A stretch of 64,000 bases of DNA, taken from contig RXJD01000024.1 of NCBI GenBank assembly GCA_003987775.1, positions 1 through 64,000 on the forward strand, in the 5' to 3' direction. Positions 27,422-35,820 of the stretch are shown one piece after another. Positions within the stretch are counted from its first letter, which is position 1; the number at the start of each line of letters is the position of its first letter. The DNA is from Mycobacterium sp. (lineage in GTDB: Bacteria > Actinomycetota > Actinomycetes > Mycobacteriales > Mycobacteriaceae). The position numbers and the translations under genes are program-made. The notes beneath the pieces were generated by a model. The model was given only the letters and a program-made list of their open reading frames with translations. It was not told the origin of the DNA and did no database searches.

Positions 27422-27967
27422 GTGACCGAGGGCATTCTTTCCGACGAACAGATCGAGGCGCTGAGCCCGCAGCAGCGACGGGAGTTGATCACCCGGCTGG
27501 AGAAGCCCGTGAGCGAGCTGGAGGATCCGGAGACCCTGGCGCGGATGCGGCGGATCCGGCTCGGTCTGATCGTCGGCGGTCTGATCGTGATGATCCCGTG
27601 GATCGGCTACCTGTCGGTCACGCTTCCGCAGAAGTACGTGGCCCACAACTGGCCCGCCACCTGGATCGGTTTCGACATCCTGCTGCTCGGGTTCATGGCT
27701 GCCACCGCGGTGCTGGCGTTCCTGCGCCGGCAGTTGATCGTGCTCACCGGGTTCACCACCGGTGTGTTGCTGATCTGCGACGGGTGGTTCGACCTGATGA
27801 CCGCCAAGCCGGAGGACGCCGCCTTGTCTGTGGTCACCGCGATGCTGATCCAGGCGCCGATGGCTTATCTGCTGATCTCCGGCGCGCTGCGGATCATGCG
27901 TCTGACGTGGTTGCGTCTGTGGCTGCACCCCGAGATGCGGGTGTGGCAGGTGCCGTTGATGCCCTAG
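27422..27967 (+). CDS. Four-helix membrane protein of unknown function
   Basis: I do not recognise this gene; it has no counterpart I recall between Rv0274 and Rv0275c. The 181-aa product has a charged N-terminal helix (LSDEQIEALSPQQRRELITRLE) and four hydrophobic segments near residues 46-64, 79-97, 102-120 and 137-153. I start at GTG 27422, 17 bases after the previous stop; no Shine-Dalgarno is seen, so coupling to the glyoxalase gene is likely. Its last 74 bases overlap the 3' end of the converging TetR gene. Confidence 0.7.
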   Translation: MTEGILSDEQIEALSPQQRRELITRLEKPVSELEDPETLARMRRIRLGLIVGGLIVMIPWIGYLSVTLPQKYVAHNWPATWIGFDILLLGFMAATAVLAFLRRQLIVLTGFTTGVLLICDGWFDLMTAKPEDAALSVVTAMLIQAPMAYLLISGALRIMRLTWLRLWLHPEMRVWQVPLMP

Positions 27968-28598
27968 TCGGCTGGTAGAGGCTGGGTTCGGTCAGCTCGA
28001 CCAGCATCGAGGCCAGGAGGTCGGCGAGTTCGTCGGGCTCCATCTTCACTTCGCCATCCAGCCAGGCGCTCAGTGTCTGCCCGACCCCGCCGACGGAGAA
28101 GTGTGTTGCCGCCTTGACCCGCTCGTTCTCCGGTGCGCGCAGCATGTCGATCACGTGCCGACCGGTCACCAGCGCAAACAGTGCGCTGGATTCGGCCCGT
28201 TTGCGGATCACCACGGCGTTGGCGAGCTTGGTGCTGAACACCAGACGGCCGATGCGGGCGTCCTCGGCGACGCTGCGCACCACGACGCCCATCCCGGCGC
28301 GGGCCTGTTCATCCGGCGGCCCCGTCGCAGCGGCGGACGTGATGTTGACCGCGAGCTTGGCGATCACCCAGTCATAGACGCGCTCGACGAACTCGTCCTT
28401 GTCGCTGAAGCTCTCGTAGAAGTACCGGGCGGACAACCCGGCACGTTGGCAGACGCTGCGGACCGTCAGCTCTGGGTCGTCGGGCGAACCCAGGAGGTCC
28501 AGACCCGCTTCCAAAAGTTGGTTGCGGCGCGCCGCAAGACGTTCGGTCGCGTCGATGCCCCGGTAGGGCCGTGCGCTCGGCGGCGTCATGGTGTCCAT
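27894..28598 (-). CDS. TetR-family transcriptional regulator (Rv0275c-like)
   Basis: This 234-aa regulator has an HTH at residues 18-68 (RRNQLLEAGLDLLG; LTVRSVCQRAGLSARYFYESF) and a helical C-terminal domain. It ends in a low-complexity Ala/Thr tail ([20 protein letters not shown]) that overlaps the end of the converging membrane protein gene by 74 bases. ATG 28598 is divergent from a DUF2236 gene with 79 bases between, which hold a promoter-like TTGACA and an inverted repeat. The natural reading is that it represses itself and the DUF2236 gene. M. tuberculosis Rv0275c has 241 aa. Confidence 0.88.
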   Translation of the reverse strand: MDTMTPPSARPYRGIDATERLAARRNQLLEAGLDLLGSPDDPELTVRSVCQRAGLSARYFYESFSDKDEFVERVYDWVIAKLAVNITSAAATGPPDEQARAGMGVVVRSVAEDARIGRLVFSTKLANAVVIRKRAESSALFALVTGRHVIDMLRAPENERVKAATHFSVGGVGQTLSAWLDGEVKMEPDELADLLASMLVELTEPSLYQPTRASTAPATPASRGAATDATTSDA

Positions 28599-28599
28599 C

Positions 28600-28647
28600 T
28601 TGACATCGGCATGCTGTACCGGACAATATCAGGAAACACGCGTTGTC
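28600..28647 (+). promoter_or_regulatory. Promoter and inverted repeat between TetR and DUF2236 genes
   Basis: TTGACA at 28600-28605 and GACAAT at 28622-28627 (spacer 16) form a plausible sigma-A-like promoter for the DUF2236 gene. GACAA (28622-28626) and TTGTC (28643-28647) form an inverted repeat overlapping the -10, a suitable operator for the divergent TetR regulator. Confidence 0.45.
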
Positions 28648-28677
28648 AAATTAAGGTGCAATGGCCGGGAGTCGACA

Positions 28678-29583
28678 ATGACCATTCAAGAGACGGTGCG
28701 CCAGCGCCTTCCGCACGTGGAGCGCCCGATCTCCGACAAGCCGCGGCCGGACGGCAGAACCCGCCGACGGCTGGCTGAGGACTACAGCCTGATGGGTGTG
28801 GCGCTACTGGCCGGGCCGGCCAACGTCATCATGGAGTTGTCGCGCCCCGGCGTCGGGCACGGGGTGGCGGAGAGTCGCGTCGAGAGCGGGCGCATCGACC
28901 GCCATCCCATCAAGCGGGCCCGCACCACGTTCACCTACATCGCGGTCGCCAACGCCGGCACCGACACTCAGAAGGCGGCCTTCCGCCGCGCCGTGAACCG
29001 CGCCCACGCGCAGGTCTACTCCACGCCCGACAGTCCGGTGTCCTACAACGCTTTCGATCCGGACCTGCAGTTATGGGTTGCGGCGTGCATCTTCAAGGGC
29101 GGCATCGACATTTATCGCACGTTCGTCGGTGAGTTGACCGCCGAAGAAGCCGACCGGCTGTACCTGGAGGGCATGTCGATCGGCACCACCCTGCAGGTGC
29201 CGGTGGAGATGTGGCCGGCGGATGTAGCGGCCTTCGACAAGTATTGGCAGGAATCGCTGGACAAGGTGCACATCGACGACACCGTCCGGGAATTCCTCTA
29301 TCCGATTGCCGTAGCCCGGATCAAGGGCGTGCCGCTGCCCGCCTGGATGCGTGCTCCCTTGGAAAGCGTCGCGCTGCTGATCACCACTGGCTTCCTGCCG
29401 CAACGATTTCGCGACGAGATGCGGCTGCCCTGGAACGACGCCAAGCAGCGGCAGTTCGACGGGTTGATGTCGGTGATCGGTGCCGTGAACGGCCTGGTTC
29501 CGAAGGTGGTTCGACAGTTTCCGTTCAACCTGATGCTCTGGGACCTGGATCGGCGGATCAGGACGGGCCGGCCGCTCGTGTAG
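28678..29583 (+). CDS. MpaB/DUF2236 family putative oxygenase (Rv0276-like)
   Basis: The 301-aa product belongs to the DUF2236 family, related to the haem-containing latex-clearing and MpaB oxygenases. Family features are ALLAGPANVIMELSRPGVGHGV near residue 45, RARTTFTYIAVANAGTD, the conserved helix with VNRAHAQV (His), and FDPDLQLWVAACIFKG. The conserved Arg and His residues would ligate or sit near haem b, which is known for a few members only. ATG 28678 comes after an AT-rich leader. It is divergent from a TetR regulator and ends 11 bases before the Zur-type box of the PPE/ESX-3 region. Confidence 0.85.
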   Translation: MTIQETVRQRLPHVERPISDKPRPDGRTRRRLAEDYSLMGVALLAGPANVIMELSRPGVGHGVAESRVESGRIDRHPIKRARTTFTYIAVANAGTDTQKAAFRRAVNRAHAQVYSTPDSPVSYNAFDPDLQLWVAACIFKGGIDIYRTFVGELTAEEADRLYLEGMSIGTTLQVPVEMWPADVAAFDKYWQESLDKVHIDDTVREFLYPIAVARIKGVPLPAWMRAPLESVALLITTGFLPQRFRDEMRLPWNDAKQRQFDGLMSVIGAVNGLVPKVVRQFPFNLMLWDLDRRIRTGRPLV

Positions 29584-29593
29584 CGCCCCGTAT

Positions 29594-29608
29594 TGAAAAC
29601 GATTATCA
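29594..29608. promoter_or_regulatory. Zur-type box upstream of PPE3
   Basis: TGAAAACGATTATCA is an AT-rich inverted repeat standing out in GC-rich DNA, 48 bases before the PPE start. It fits the mycobacterial Zur (FurB) site form TGAAAA-N-GATT-N-TCA. Zur control of the Rv0280-ESX-3 region is established in M. tuberculosis; here the call rests on sequence. Confidence 0.75.
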
Positions 29609-29656
29609 AAAGCGTTAACGTCCGAAGTCGGTGTTCGCCGATGGAGGAGTGTTGTG

Positions 29657-31282
29657 ATGGCCACGGTCTGGATGGCGGCTCCGCCTGAAGTGCATTCGAC
29701 GCTGCTCAGCGCCGGCCCCGGGCCCGGCGCGTTGATGGCCGCGGCGGCGGCGTGGACGGCGCTGAGCACCGAGTACACCGCGGTGGCCGACGAACTCCTG
29801 GCGCTGCTGGGGGCGGTGCAGGGCGGGGCGTGGGAGGGGCCGACCGCGGCGCAGTATGTTGCCGCGCACCAGCCTTTCCTGGCGTGGCTGACGCAGGCTG
29901 GTGTCACCAGCGCCCAGGCGGCCACCCAACACGAGACCGCGGCCGCCGCCTACGTCAGTGCGCTGGCGGCGATGCCGACGATGGTGGAGTTGGCCGCCAA
30001 TCACGCGATACACGGTGTCCTCATCGCGACCAATTTCTTCGGCATCAACACCATCCCGATCGCCCTCAACGAGGCCGACTACGCGCGGATGTGGATCCAG
30101 GCAGCCACCACGATGGCGACCTACGACGCGGTGTCGAGTGCCGCCGCGGCCTCGACTCCGGCCACCGCTCCGGCGCCGGAGATCGTGGCGGCCGAAGACG
30201 ACCACGGGGACGACGACCACGGCGATGACCACGATCATGCCGAAGACGACCACGGGGACGACCACGATCATGGCGAAGACGGCCACGAAGACCACGACCA
30301 CGGGGACCCCACCCCGCTGGACTACCTGGTTGCCGACCTGTTGCGGGCGATCACCGGCGGGCAGATCGACTGGGACCCCCTGGAGGGGACGCTGAACGGC
30401 GTCCACATGCACGACATCACCGACGCGACCCAACCCATGTGGTGGGTGGCGCGCTCCCTCGAGTTCGGCCAGCAGTTCGAGACCTTCGTCCAGCAGTTGT
30501 TCACCAACCCCGCCGGGGCGATCGAGTACGTCGTCCAACTCGCCGAGTTCGACTGGCCGACGCACCTGGCTCAGCTGGTTCCGCTGCTGCAATCCCCGCA
30601 GCTGTTGTCCTTTGCGATCGGCGGCGCCGTCGCCAACCTCGGTGCGGTGAGCGGCTTGGCCGGGCTGGCCGGACTCGGCGGGATACCGCCCGCGACGGTC
30701 GCCGCGGTCGTGCCGCCCGTCGCTGCGGCGACACCTGCCATCGCCGTCGCGGGACCCGCTCCCAGCGTGGTGGCCTCCGCGGCACCTGCCGCTCCGGCGC
30801 CGACGACGGCCACCGTCACCAGCACGGTCACCAGCGTGGGGACCGCACCACCGGCCGCCGGGCCGGCTGCCGGCACCGGCTTCCCCTTCCTGGTGGGCGG
30901 CGGACCCGGGATCGGATTCGGTTCGGGCATGAGTGCGCGTGCCAGTGCCAGCAGAAAGGCTCCGGAGCCCGACCTGGCTGCTGCGGCGGCCGCGGCGTCC
31001 GCACGCGAGCAGGCACGGGAGCGACGTCGCCGGCGTGCGGCGGCGCGCGATCACGGCGACGAGTTCGCCGACATGAATGTGGGCGTTGACCCGGACTGGG
31101 CAGCAGACGCCGGGCCCGCGGCATCGGGGACCGGCGCCGGTGGTTTCGGTGGATTCACCGGCACCGTGCGCAGCGAATCCGTCGCCGACGCGTCGGGGCT
31201 GGCCACGCTGGTTGACGACGAATTCGGTGGCCGGCCGAGGGCGCCGATGTTGCCGCGCACCTGGGATCCCGACGGGGCGTGA
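29657..31282 (+). CDS. PPE family protein with His/Asp-rich insert (PPE3-like)
   Basis: The 541-aa protein has the PPE domain (residues 1-175) starting [21 protein letters not shown], with WEGPTAAQY and the ESX-3-type stretch [21 protein letters not shown]. Residues 179-217 are a His/Asp/Glu-rich insert with ten His (for example [14 protein letters not shown]), a likely Zn2+ or Ni2+ binding segment. The C-terminal part has a basic stretch ([16 protein letters not shown]) and the PPE-PPW signature GFTGT ... PMLPRTW. GGAGG precedes ATG 29657 (GTG 29654 is possible). With a Zur-type box upstream, it is probably induced by zinc shortage and secreted by ESX-3. It matches Rv0280 in place. Confidence 0.9.
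   Translation: MATVWMAAPPEVHSTLLSAGPGPGALMAAAAAWTALSTEYTAVADELLALLGAVQGGAWEGPTAAQYVAAHQPFLAWLTQAGVTSAQAATQHETAAAAYVSALAAMPTMVELAANHAIHGVLIATNFFGINTIPIALNEADYARMWIQAATTMATYDAVSSAAAASTPATAPAPEIVAAEDDHGDDDHGDDHDHAEDDHGDDHDHGEDGHEDHDHGDPTPLDYLVADLLRAITGGQIDWDPLEGTLNGVHMHDITDATQPMWWVARSLEFGQQFETFVQQLFTNPAGAIEYVVQLAEFDWPTHLAQLVPLLQSPQLLSFAIGGAVANLGAVSGLAGLAGLGGIPPATVAAVVPPVAAATPAIAVAGPAPSVVASAAPAAPAPTTATVTSTVTSVGTAPPAAGPAAGTGFPFLVGGGPGIGFGSGMSARASASRKAPEPDLAAAAAAASAREQARERRRRRAAARDHGDEFADMNVGVDPDWAADAGPAASGTGAGGFGGFTGTVRSESVADASGLATLVDDEFGGRPRAPMLPRTWDPDGA
30191..30262 (+). repeat. 48-bp direct duplication in the His-rich PPE segment
   Basis: A 24-base block beginning GCCGAAGACGACCACGGGGA occurs exactly at 30191-30214 and 30239-30262. 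The 48-base period equals 16 codons and encodes the His/Asp repeats, so the insert grew by in-frame duplication. Confidence 0.85.
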
Positions 31283-31303
31283 GCCGCGCGTAGGGTCGGT
31301 TGA

Positions 31304-32200
31304 GTGCGAAGCGAACGCGACAGCTGGGACATCACAACGAGCGTGGGGTCGACGGCGCTGTTCGTCGCGACCGCGCGGGCGTTAGAGGCCAAGAAGCCGG
31401 ACCCGCTGGTCGTCGACCCGTATGCCGAACTGTTCTGCCGGGCGGTGGGCGGTTCCTGGGCCGACGTACTCGACGGCAACGCGCCCGACCATGAGCTGCT
31501 CAGCGACGACTTCGGTCAGCACTTCGTCAACTTCCAGGCCGCTCGCACGAAGTACTTCGACGCCTACTTCCACCGTGCGGCGGCCGCCGGGGCGCGTCAG
31601 GTGGTGATCCTCGCGGCCGGACTGGACTCGCGGGCCTACCGATTGCCGTGGCCGGACGGCACCACCATCTTCGAGCTGGATCAACCGCAAGTTCTCGAGT
31701 TCAAGCGCGAGGTGCTCGCCGAGCACGGCGTGCAGCCGCGCGCCCAGCGCCGAGAGATCGCCGTAGACCTTCGCGACGACTGGTCGGCGGCGTTGCAGGA
31801 CAACGGCTTTGATCCCACGCTGTTTTCCGCCTGGATCGCCGAAGGGCTACTGATCTATCTGCCGGCCGCCGCGCAGGAGCAGCTGTTCACCGGCATCGAC
31901 GCGCTGGCCACCCTCGGCAGCCACGTCGCCGTCGAGGACGGCGCCCCGATGCCTCCCGAGGAGTTCCAGGCCAAGGTGGAAGAGGAACGCGCCGCCGGGG
32001 AGGAGCGCCCCTTCTTCCAGTTGGTCTACAACGAACGCTGCGCGCCCGCCGCCGACTGGTTCGGTGAGCACGGCTGGACGGCGATCGGAACACCCCTGAA
32101 CGACTACCTGCGGGAGGTCGGGCGGCCGGTACCCGAGCCCGGATCCGAGGCAGCCCCGATGTTCGCCCGCAATACGTTGGTGAGCGCCGCCAAGCCGTAG
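31304..32200 (+). CDS. SAM-dependent methyltransferase (Rv0281-like, TIGR00027 family)
   Basis: This 298-aa putative O-methyltransferase belongs to the leucine-carboxyl-methyltransferase-like family that is greatly expanded in mycobacteria. Features are the N-terminal [36 protein letters not shown], the SAM-binding [27 protein letters not shown], and [11 protein letters not shown]. The substrate is unknown. GTG 31304 lies 21 bases after the PPE stop, so it is likely on the Zur-controlled transcript. It sits between two PPE genes at the edge of ESX-3; in M. tuberculosis Rv0281 lies directly before eccA3. Confidence 0.92.
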   Translation: MRSERDSWDITTSVGSTALFVATARALEAKKPDPLVVDPYAELFCRAVGGSWADVLDGNAPDHELLSDDFGQHFVNFQAARTKYFDAYFHRAAAAGARQVVILAAGLDSRAYRLPWPDGTTIFELDQPQVLEFKREVLAEHGVQPRAQRREIAVDLRDDWSAALQDNGFDPTLFSAWIAEGLLIYLPAAAQEQLFTGIDALATLGSHVAVEDGAPMPPEEFQAKVEEERAAGEERPFFQLVYNERCAPAADWFGEHGWTAIGTPLNDYLREVGRPVPEPGSEAAPMFARNTLVSAAKP

Positions 32201-32238
32201 CGGGCCGCTGCGGTTTCTGTGAGTCGCAAAAGAAGTTG

Positions 32239-33771
32239 ATGTATGTCGGGAACTTTTCCCGACGTATCCCCGACTACCTGTCCGTGCCGGTTGTGCCGTG
32301 GGGGGCCTTCCCGCCCGAGATTCATTCGGCCCAGCTCAGCAGCGGCCCAGGACCGTCGGGCTGGCTGACGGCCGCGCAGGCGTGGCGCTCGCTCAGTGCC
32401 GGGTACGTCTCGGCTGCCGACGAACTCGCCGGTCTGCTCGCGGCGGTGCAGGCCGGTGCGTGGGAGGGGCCGACGGCGGCGCGATACGCGGCCGCGCATG
32501 TGCCGTATCTGCAGTGGCTGCAGCGGGCCGGCGCAACCAGCGCGGACGCCGCCGCGCGGCAGGAATCCGCCGCGACCGCCTACACCGTCGCGCTGGCCGC
32601 CATGCCGACCCTGGCCGAACTCGCCGCCAACCATGTCGTGCACTCGGCGCTGGTGGCAACAAACTTCTTCGGGATCAATACCATTCCCATCGCGGTCAAT
32701 GAGGCCGACTATGTCCGGATGTGGATCCAGGCCGCTGACACGATGACCGCTTACCAGGCGGTCACCGATGCGGCGGTGGCACCGACGGCGCCGGCCGACG
32801 CGGCGCCCCCGATCATGGTGGCCGACCACGCCGACCCTTCCGACGATGGCAGCGACGGCGCCGACAACGCGGATCAGGGCGGGATCATCGACAACGACGG
32901 TGGCGACCCGACCCAGGCCAGCTGGTGGGTGAACCGGGTCACCGAGGTGACTCAGACGGTGGCCAGGGATCTGGAGGAGTTTCCCGAGAACCCCTCGGCC
33001 GCGATCTCGCAGCTGGAGAACGACCTGCCCCTGCTGGTGGCCGACGAAATCGACCATGTGGGCGAGGTGATCAGCACCTTCCCGCAGCTGCAGACGCTGG
33101 TGCCGCTGGCCCTGGCGGCCCCGTTCGGCAGTGCCGGGTTCGCCGGGTCGGCGGGCCTGGCCGGCCTGGCCGGGATCCAGCCCGCTGCGGCGGCGCCGGC
33201 GGTGCCGGTTCCTGCGGCGGCGCCGGTGCCCGGCCCGCCCGCGGTCGCGGGGTCACCCGTCGCGACCATCGCTTCCCCGGCGCCGTCGCCGGCCAGCCCG
33301 CTGTCAACGGCGCCCGCGACTCCGGCGCCGGCAGCAGCCCCGCCGCCGACGCCGCCGGGTGTGGGACCGGCCGGTTATCCCTACCTGGTCGGCAGATCGG
33401 GGACAGGCTTCGGATCGGCAATAAGCACCAGTGCCCGCCGCAGGGCGGTAGCGCCGGACGAGGTCGCTGCGCCGGCGGCGGTCACGGCCCCGGATCGCGG
33501 GAAAGACCGGGCCCGCCGGCGGGCCCGCGCGACGCTGCCCGACCGTGGACACCGCCACGAGTTCCTGAGCGCCGAGTCGGGGTCGGGCGCGGGAACCCTC
33601 GGCTTCGCCGGAACGCTTGCCCGGGGGACCGCCGCTGACGCCGCGGGCCTGACGCAGTTGAGCGCCGATCGGTTCACCGGTGCGCCGGTGGCGCCGATCC
33701 TGCCGCGTACCTGGGCGCCGGGCCGAGAGCCACCCCACCCCGGTGTTGTTAATGAAAATCATATTCAGTAA
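32239..33771 (+). CDS. Second PPE family protein upstream of eccA3 (PPE4-like C terminus)
   Basis: The 510-aa product carries a PPE domain ([51 protein letters not shown]), an Asp-rich linker, an Ala/Pro-rich middle, a basic stretch and the PPE-PPW ending. Its [10 protein letters not shown] ... PILPRTW resembles PPE4 more than PPE3. The start is uncertain: ATG 32239 has AGAAG upstream but adds about 15 odd residues and a hairpin; GTG 32284 or 32293 give a normal PPE N terminus. M. tuberculosis has no PPE here, while PPE4 is missing from its usual place after PE5. Its last codons form a Zur-type box. Confidence 0.85.
   Translation: MYVGNFSRRIPDYLSVPVVPWGAFPPEIHSAQLSSGPGPSGWLTAAQAWRSLSAGYVSAADELAGLLAAVQAGAWEGPTAARYAAAHVPYLQWLQRAGATSADAAARQESAATAYTVALAAMPTLAELAANHVVHSALVATNFFGINTIPIAVNEADYVRMWIQAADTMTAYQAVTDAAVAPTAPADAAPPIMVADHADPSDDGSDGADNADQGGIIDNDGGDPTQASWWVNRVTEVTQTVARDLEEFPENPSAAISQLENDLPLLVADEIDHVGEVISTFPQLQTLVPLALAAPFGSAGFAGSAGLAGLAGIQPAAAAPAVPVPAAAPVPGPPAVAGSPVATIASPAPSPASPLSTAPATPAPAAAPPPTPPGVGPAGYPYLVGRSGTGFGSAISTSARRRAVAPDEVAAPAAVTAPDRGKDRARRRARATLPDRGHRHEFLSAESGSGAGTLGFAGTLARGTAADAAGLTQLSADRFTGAPVAPILPRTWAPGREPPHPGVVNENHIQ
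32245..32263 (+). promoter_or_regulatory. Perfect hairpin at the 5' end of the second PPE gene
   Basis: GTCGGGAA-CTT-TTCCCGAC has 8-base perfect arms and a 3-base loop. It lies just inside the ATG 32239 frame or in the leader if translation starts at GTG 32284/32293. It could be a transcript processing or attenuation element, or an operator. Confidence 0.5.
33753..33767. promoter_or_regulatory. Zur-type box upstream of eccA3, inside the PPE 3' end
   Basis: TGAAAATCATATTCA is AT-rich and palindromic and shares TGAAAA...TCA with the box at 29594. It lies within the last codons of the preceding PPE gene, 167 bases upstream of the eccA3 start, so the PPE stop region doubles as the ESX-3 promoter region. 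Confidence 0.75.
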
Positions 33772-33881
33772 GCTTCAGTACCTTGGCCTCGCATCATCTC
33801 CGGTCGCGGAAAATGCGCAGGTCAGCAGCTTTGAGACGGGAGTCCGAGTGGTAAATCGAGCGGAACGGGCCGCCTCGACAG

Positions 33882-33919
33882 TTAGCTTAGGGAATGCTAA
33901 CTTCGTGTGGCTAACCTCG
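33882..33919. promoter_or_regulatory. Two tandem IdeR-like iron boxes before eccA3
   Basis: TTAGCTTAGGGAATGCTAA (33882-33900) matches 14 of 19 bases of the IdeR consensus TTAGGTTAGGCTAACCTAA. The directly adjoining 19 bases (33901-33919) match 12 of 19, with a perfect GGCTAACCT half. IdeR represses ESX-3 in iron-replete M. tuberculosis and M. smegmatis. The sites end 15 bases before the eccA3 ATG. Confidence 0.75.
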
Positions 33920-33933
33920 GGCGGATTTCGCCA

Positions 33934-35820
33934 ATGGCGACCTTGACTTCAGGAGACGGCGCGGGCGTGGAACGCGGTGATATAGGCATGCTGGCGGCTG
34001 CGCCCCGAGCATCCCGGACGGACGGCAGAGTCGACGAAGACGTCCTCAGTAGGTTTGCCACCTGCTGTCGGGCCCTCGGTATCGCGGTCTACGAGCGGAA
34101 GCGACCGGCAGACCTGAGTGCGGCGCGCTCAGGCTTCAGTGCGCTGACCCGTGTCGCGCACGAGCAGTGCGATGCATGGACCGGGTTAGCTGCCGCCGGT
34201 GACACCTCCAAGCATGTGCTGGAACAGGTCTCGCGGACCGCCGCCACCGCCGGCGTACTGCAGCGTCAGGTCGAACTCGCGCCGGGGGCACTCGGGTTCC
34301 GCTACGACACCGGCTTGTATCTGCAGTTCCGGGCCACCACGCCCGACGACTTCCACCTCGCCTACGCGGCCTCGCTGGCGGCCGAGCGCCAGTTCGCGGT
34401 GGCCGACCAGATCGTCAGCCGCATCAGCGAGCGCCGCCCCAAGTCGCGTGAGGCCCGCTGGATTTCGGTCGTCATCAACTACCGCGCCGAGCGCTGGTCG
34501 GACGTGGTCAAGCTGCTGACCCCGATCGTCAACGACACCGACCTCGACGAGGCCTTCGCGCACGCGGTGAAAATCACGCTGGGCACCGCGCTGGCGCGAC
34601 TGGGCATGTTCGCTCCGGCGCTGTCCTATCTGGAAGAGCCCGAAGGCCCCATCGCCGTCGCCGCGGTCGACGGTGCGCTGGCCAAGGCGCTGGCGCTGCG
34701 CGCGCACGTCGACGAGGAAGCGGCCAGCGAAGTGCTGCACGAGCTGTACGCGGCCAATCCGGAGAATGCGGAGATCGAGCAGGCGCTGTCCGATCCGAGT
34801 TTCGGGATCGTCACCACCACCGCGGCGCGCATCGACGCCCGCATCGACCCGTGGGACGCCGAAACCGAGCCCAGTGACGCCGATTTCGTCGACCCGGGCG
34901 CCCGCGAGCGCAAGGCCACCCTGTTGGCCGAGGCCGAGGTTCAGCTCAACGACTTCATCGGTCTGGACGAGGTCAAGAACCAGGTGTCCCGGCTGAAGAG
35001 TTCCGTCGCGATGGCCGTGCTGCGACAGCAGCGTGGTCTCACCGTCGCCCAACGCACCCACCACCTGGTGTTCGCCGGCCCGCCCGGGACCGGTAAGACC
35101 ACCATCGCCCGTGTCGTCGCCAAGATCTACTGCGGCCTGGGCCTGCTCAAGCGCGAGAACATCCGCGAGGTGCACCGAGCGGACCTGATCGGCCAGCACA
35201 TCGGTGAAACCGAGGCCAAGACGAACGCGATCATCGACAGCGCCCTGGATGGCGTGCTGTTCCTGGACGAGGCGTATGCGCTGGTGGCCACCGGAGCCAA
35301 GAACGACTTCGGACTGGTTGCCATCGACACGCTGCTGGCGCGCATGGAGAACGACCGCGACCGGTTGGTGGTGATCATCGCCGGGTATCGCGCAGACCTG
35401 GACAAGTTCCTCGACACCAACGAGGGGCTGCGGTCCCGCTTCACCCGCAGCATCGACTTCCCGTCCTACCAGCCGTCCGAACTGACCGAGATCGCCAATC
35501 TCATGGCGCAGCAACGGGACAGCGTGTTCGAGCAGGCCGCCCTGGACGATATGCAGCGGCTGTTCACCCACTTGGCCGAGACGTCGTCGCCCGACAGCAA
35601 CGGGATCGCGCGGCGCAACCTCGACATCGCCGGCAACGGCCGGTTCGTCCGGAACGTGGTCGAACGCTCCGAGGAGGAGCGCGAATTCCGGCTCGACCAT
35701 TCCGAACAAGCCGGCACGGGTGAATTCACCGATGAGGAACTGATGACGATCACCGCGCAAGACGTCCGCAACACCGTCGCCCCGCTGTTGCGCGGGCTGG
35801 GACTGTCGGTGCCGGCATGA
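33934..35820 (+). CDS. eccA3: ESX-3 AAA+ ATPase EccA3
   Basis: This is the cytosolic CbxX/CfqX-type AAA+ ATPase of the ESX-3 type VII secretion system, thought to handle EspG-PE-PPE complexes. The 628-aa protein has a TPR-like N-terminal half (WISVVINYRAERWSDVVKLL) and a C-terminal AAA+ domain with Walker A GPPGTGKTT at residue 382 and Walker B GVLFLDEAYAL near 441, plus the sensor/arginine region LRSRFTRSIDF. I start at ATG 33934 because it gives the length of M. tuberculosis EccA3 (631 aa); the GTG at 33907 would lie inside the second IdeR box. It overlaps eccB3 by 4 bases (ATGA). Confidence 0.96.
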   Translation: MATLTSGDGAGVERGDIGMLAAAPRASRTDGRVDEDVLSRFATCCRALGIAVYERKRPADLSAARSGFSALTRVAHEQCDAWTGLAAAGDTSKHVLEQVSRTAATAGVLQRQVELAPGALGFRYDTGLYLQFRATTPDDFHLAYAASLAAERQFAVADQIVSRISERRPKSREARWISVVINYRAERWSDVVKLLTPIVNDTDLDEAFAHAVKITLGTALARLGMFAPALSYLEEPEGPIAVAAVDGALAKALALRAHVDEEAASEVLHELYAANPENAEIEQALSDPSFGIVTTTAARIDARIDPWDAETEPSDADFVDPGARERKATLLAEAEVQLNDFIGLDEVKNQVSRLKSSVAMAVLRQQRGLTVAQRTHHLVFAGPPGTGKTTIARVVAKIYCGLGLLKRENIREVHRADLIGQHIGETEAKTNAIIDSALDGVLFLDEAYALVATGAKNDFGLVAIDTLLARMENDRDRLVVIIAGYRADLDKFLDTNEGLRSRFTRSIDFPSYQPSELTEIANLMAQQRDSVFEQAALDDMQRLFTHLAETSSPDSNGIARRNLDIAGNGRFVRNVVERSEEEREFRLDHSEQAGTGEFTDEELMTITAQDVRNTVAPLLRGLGLSVPA

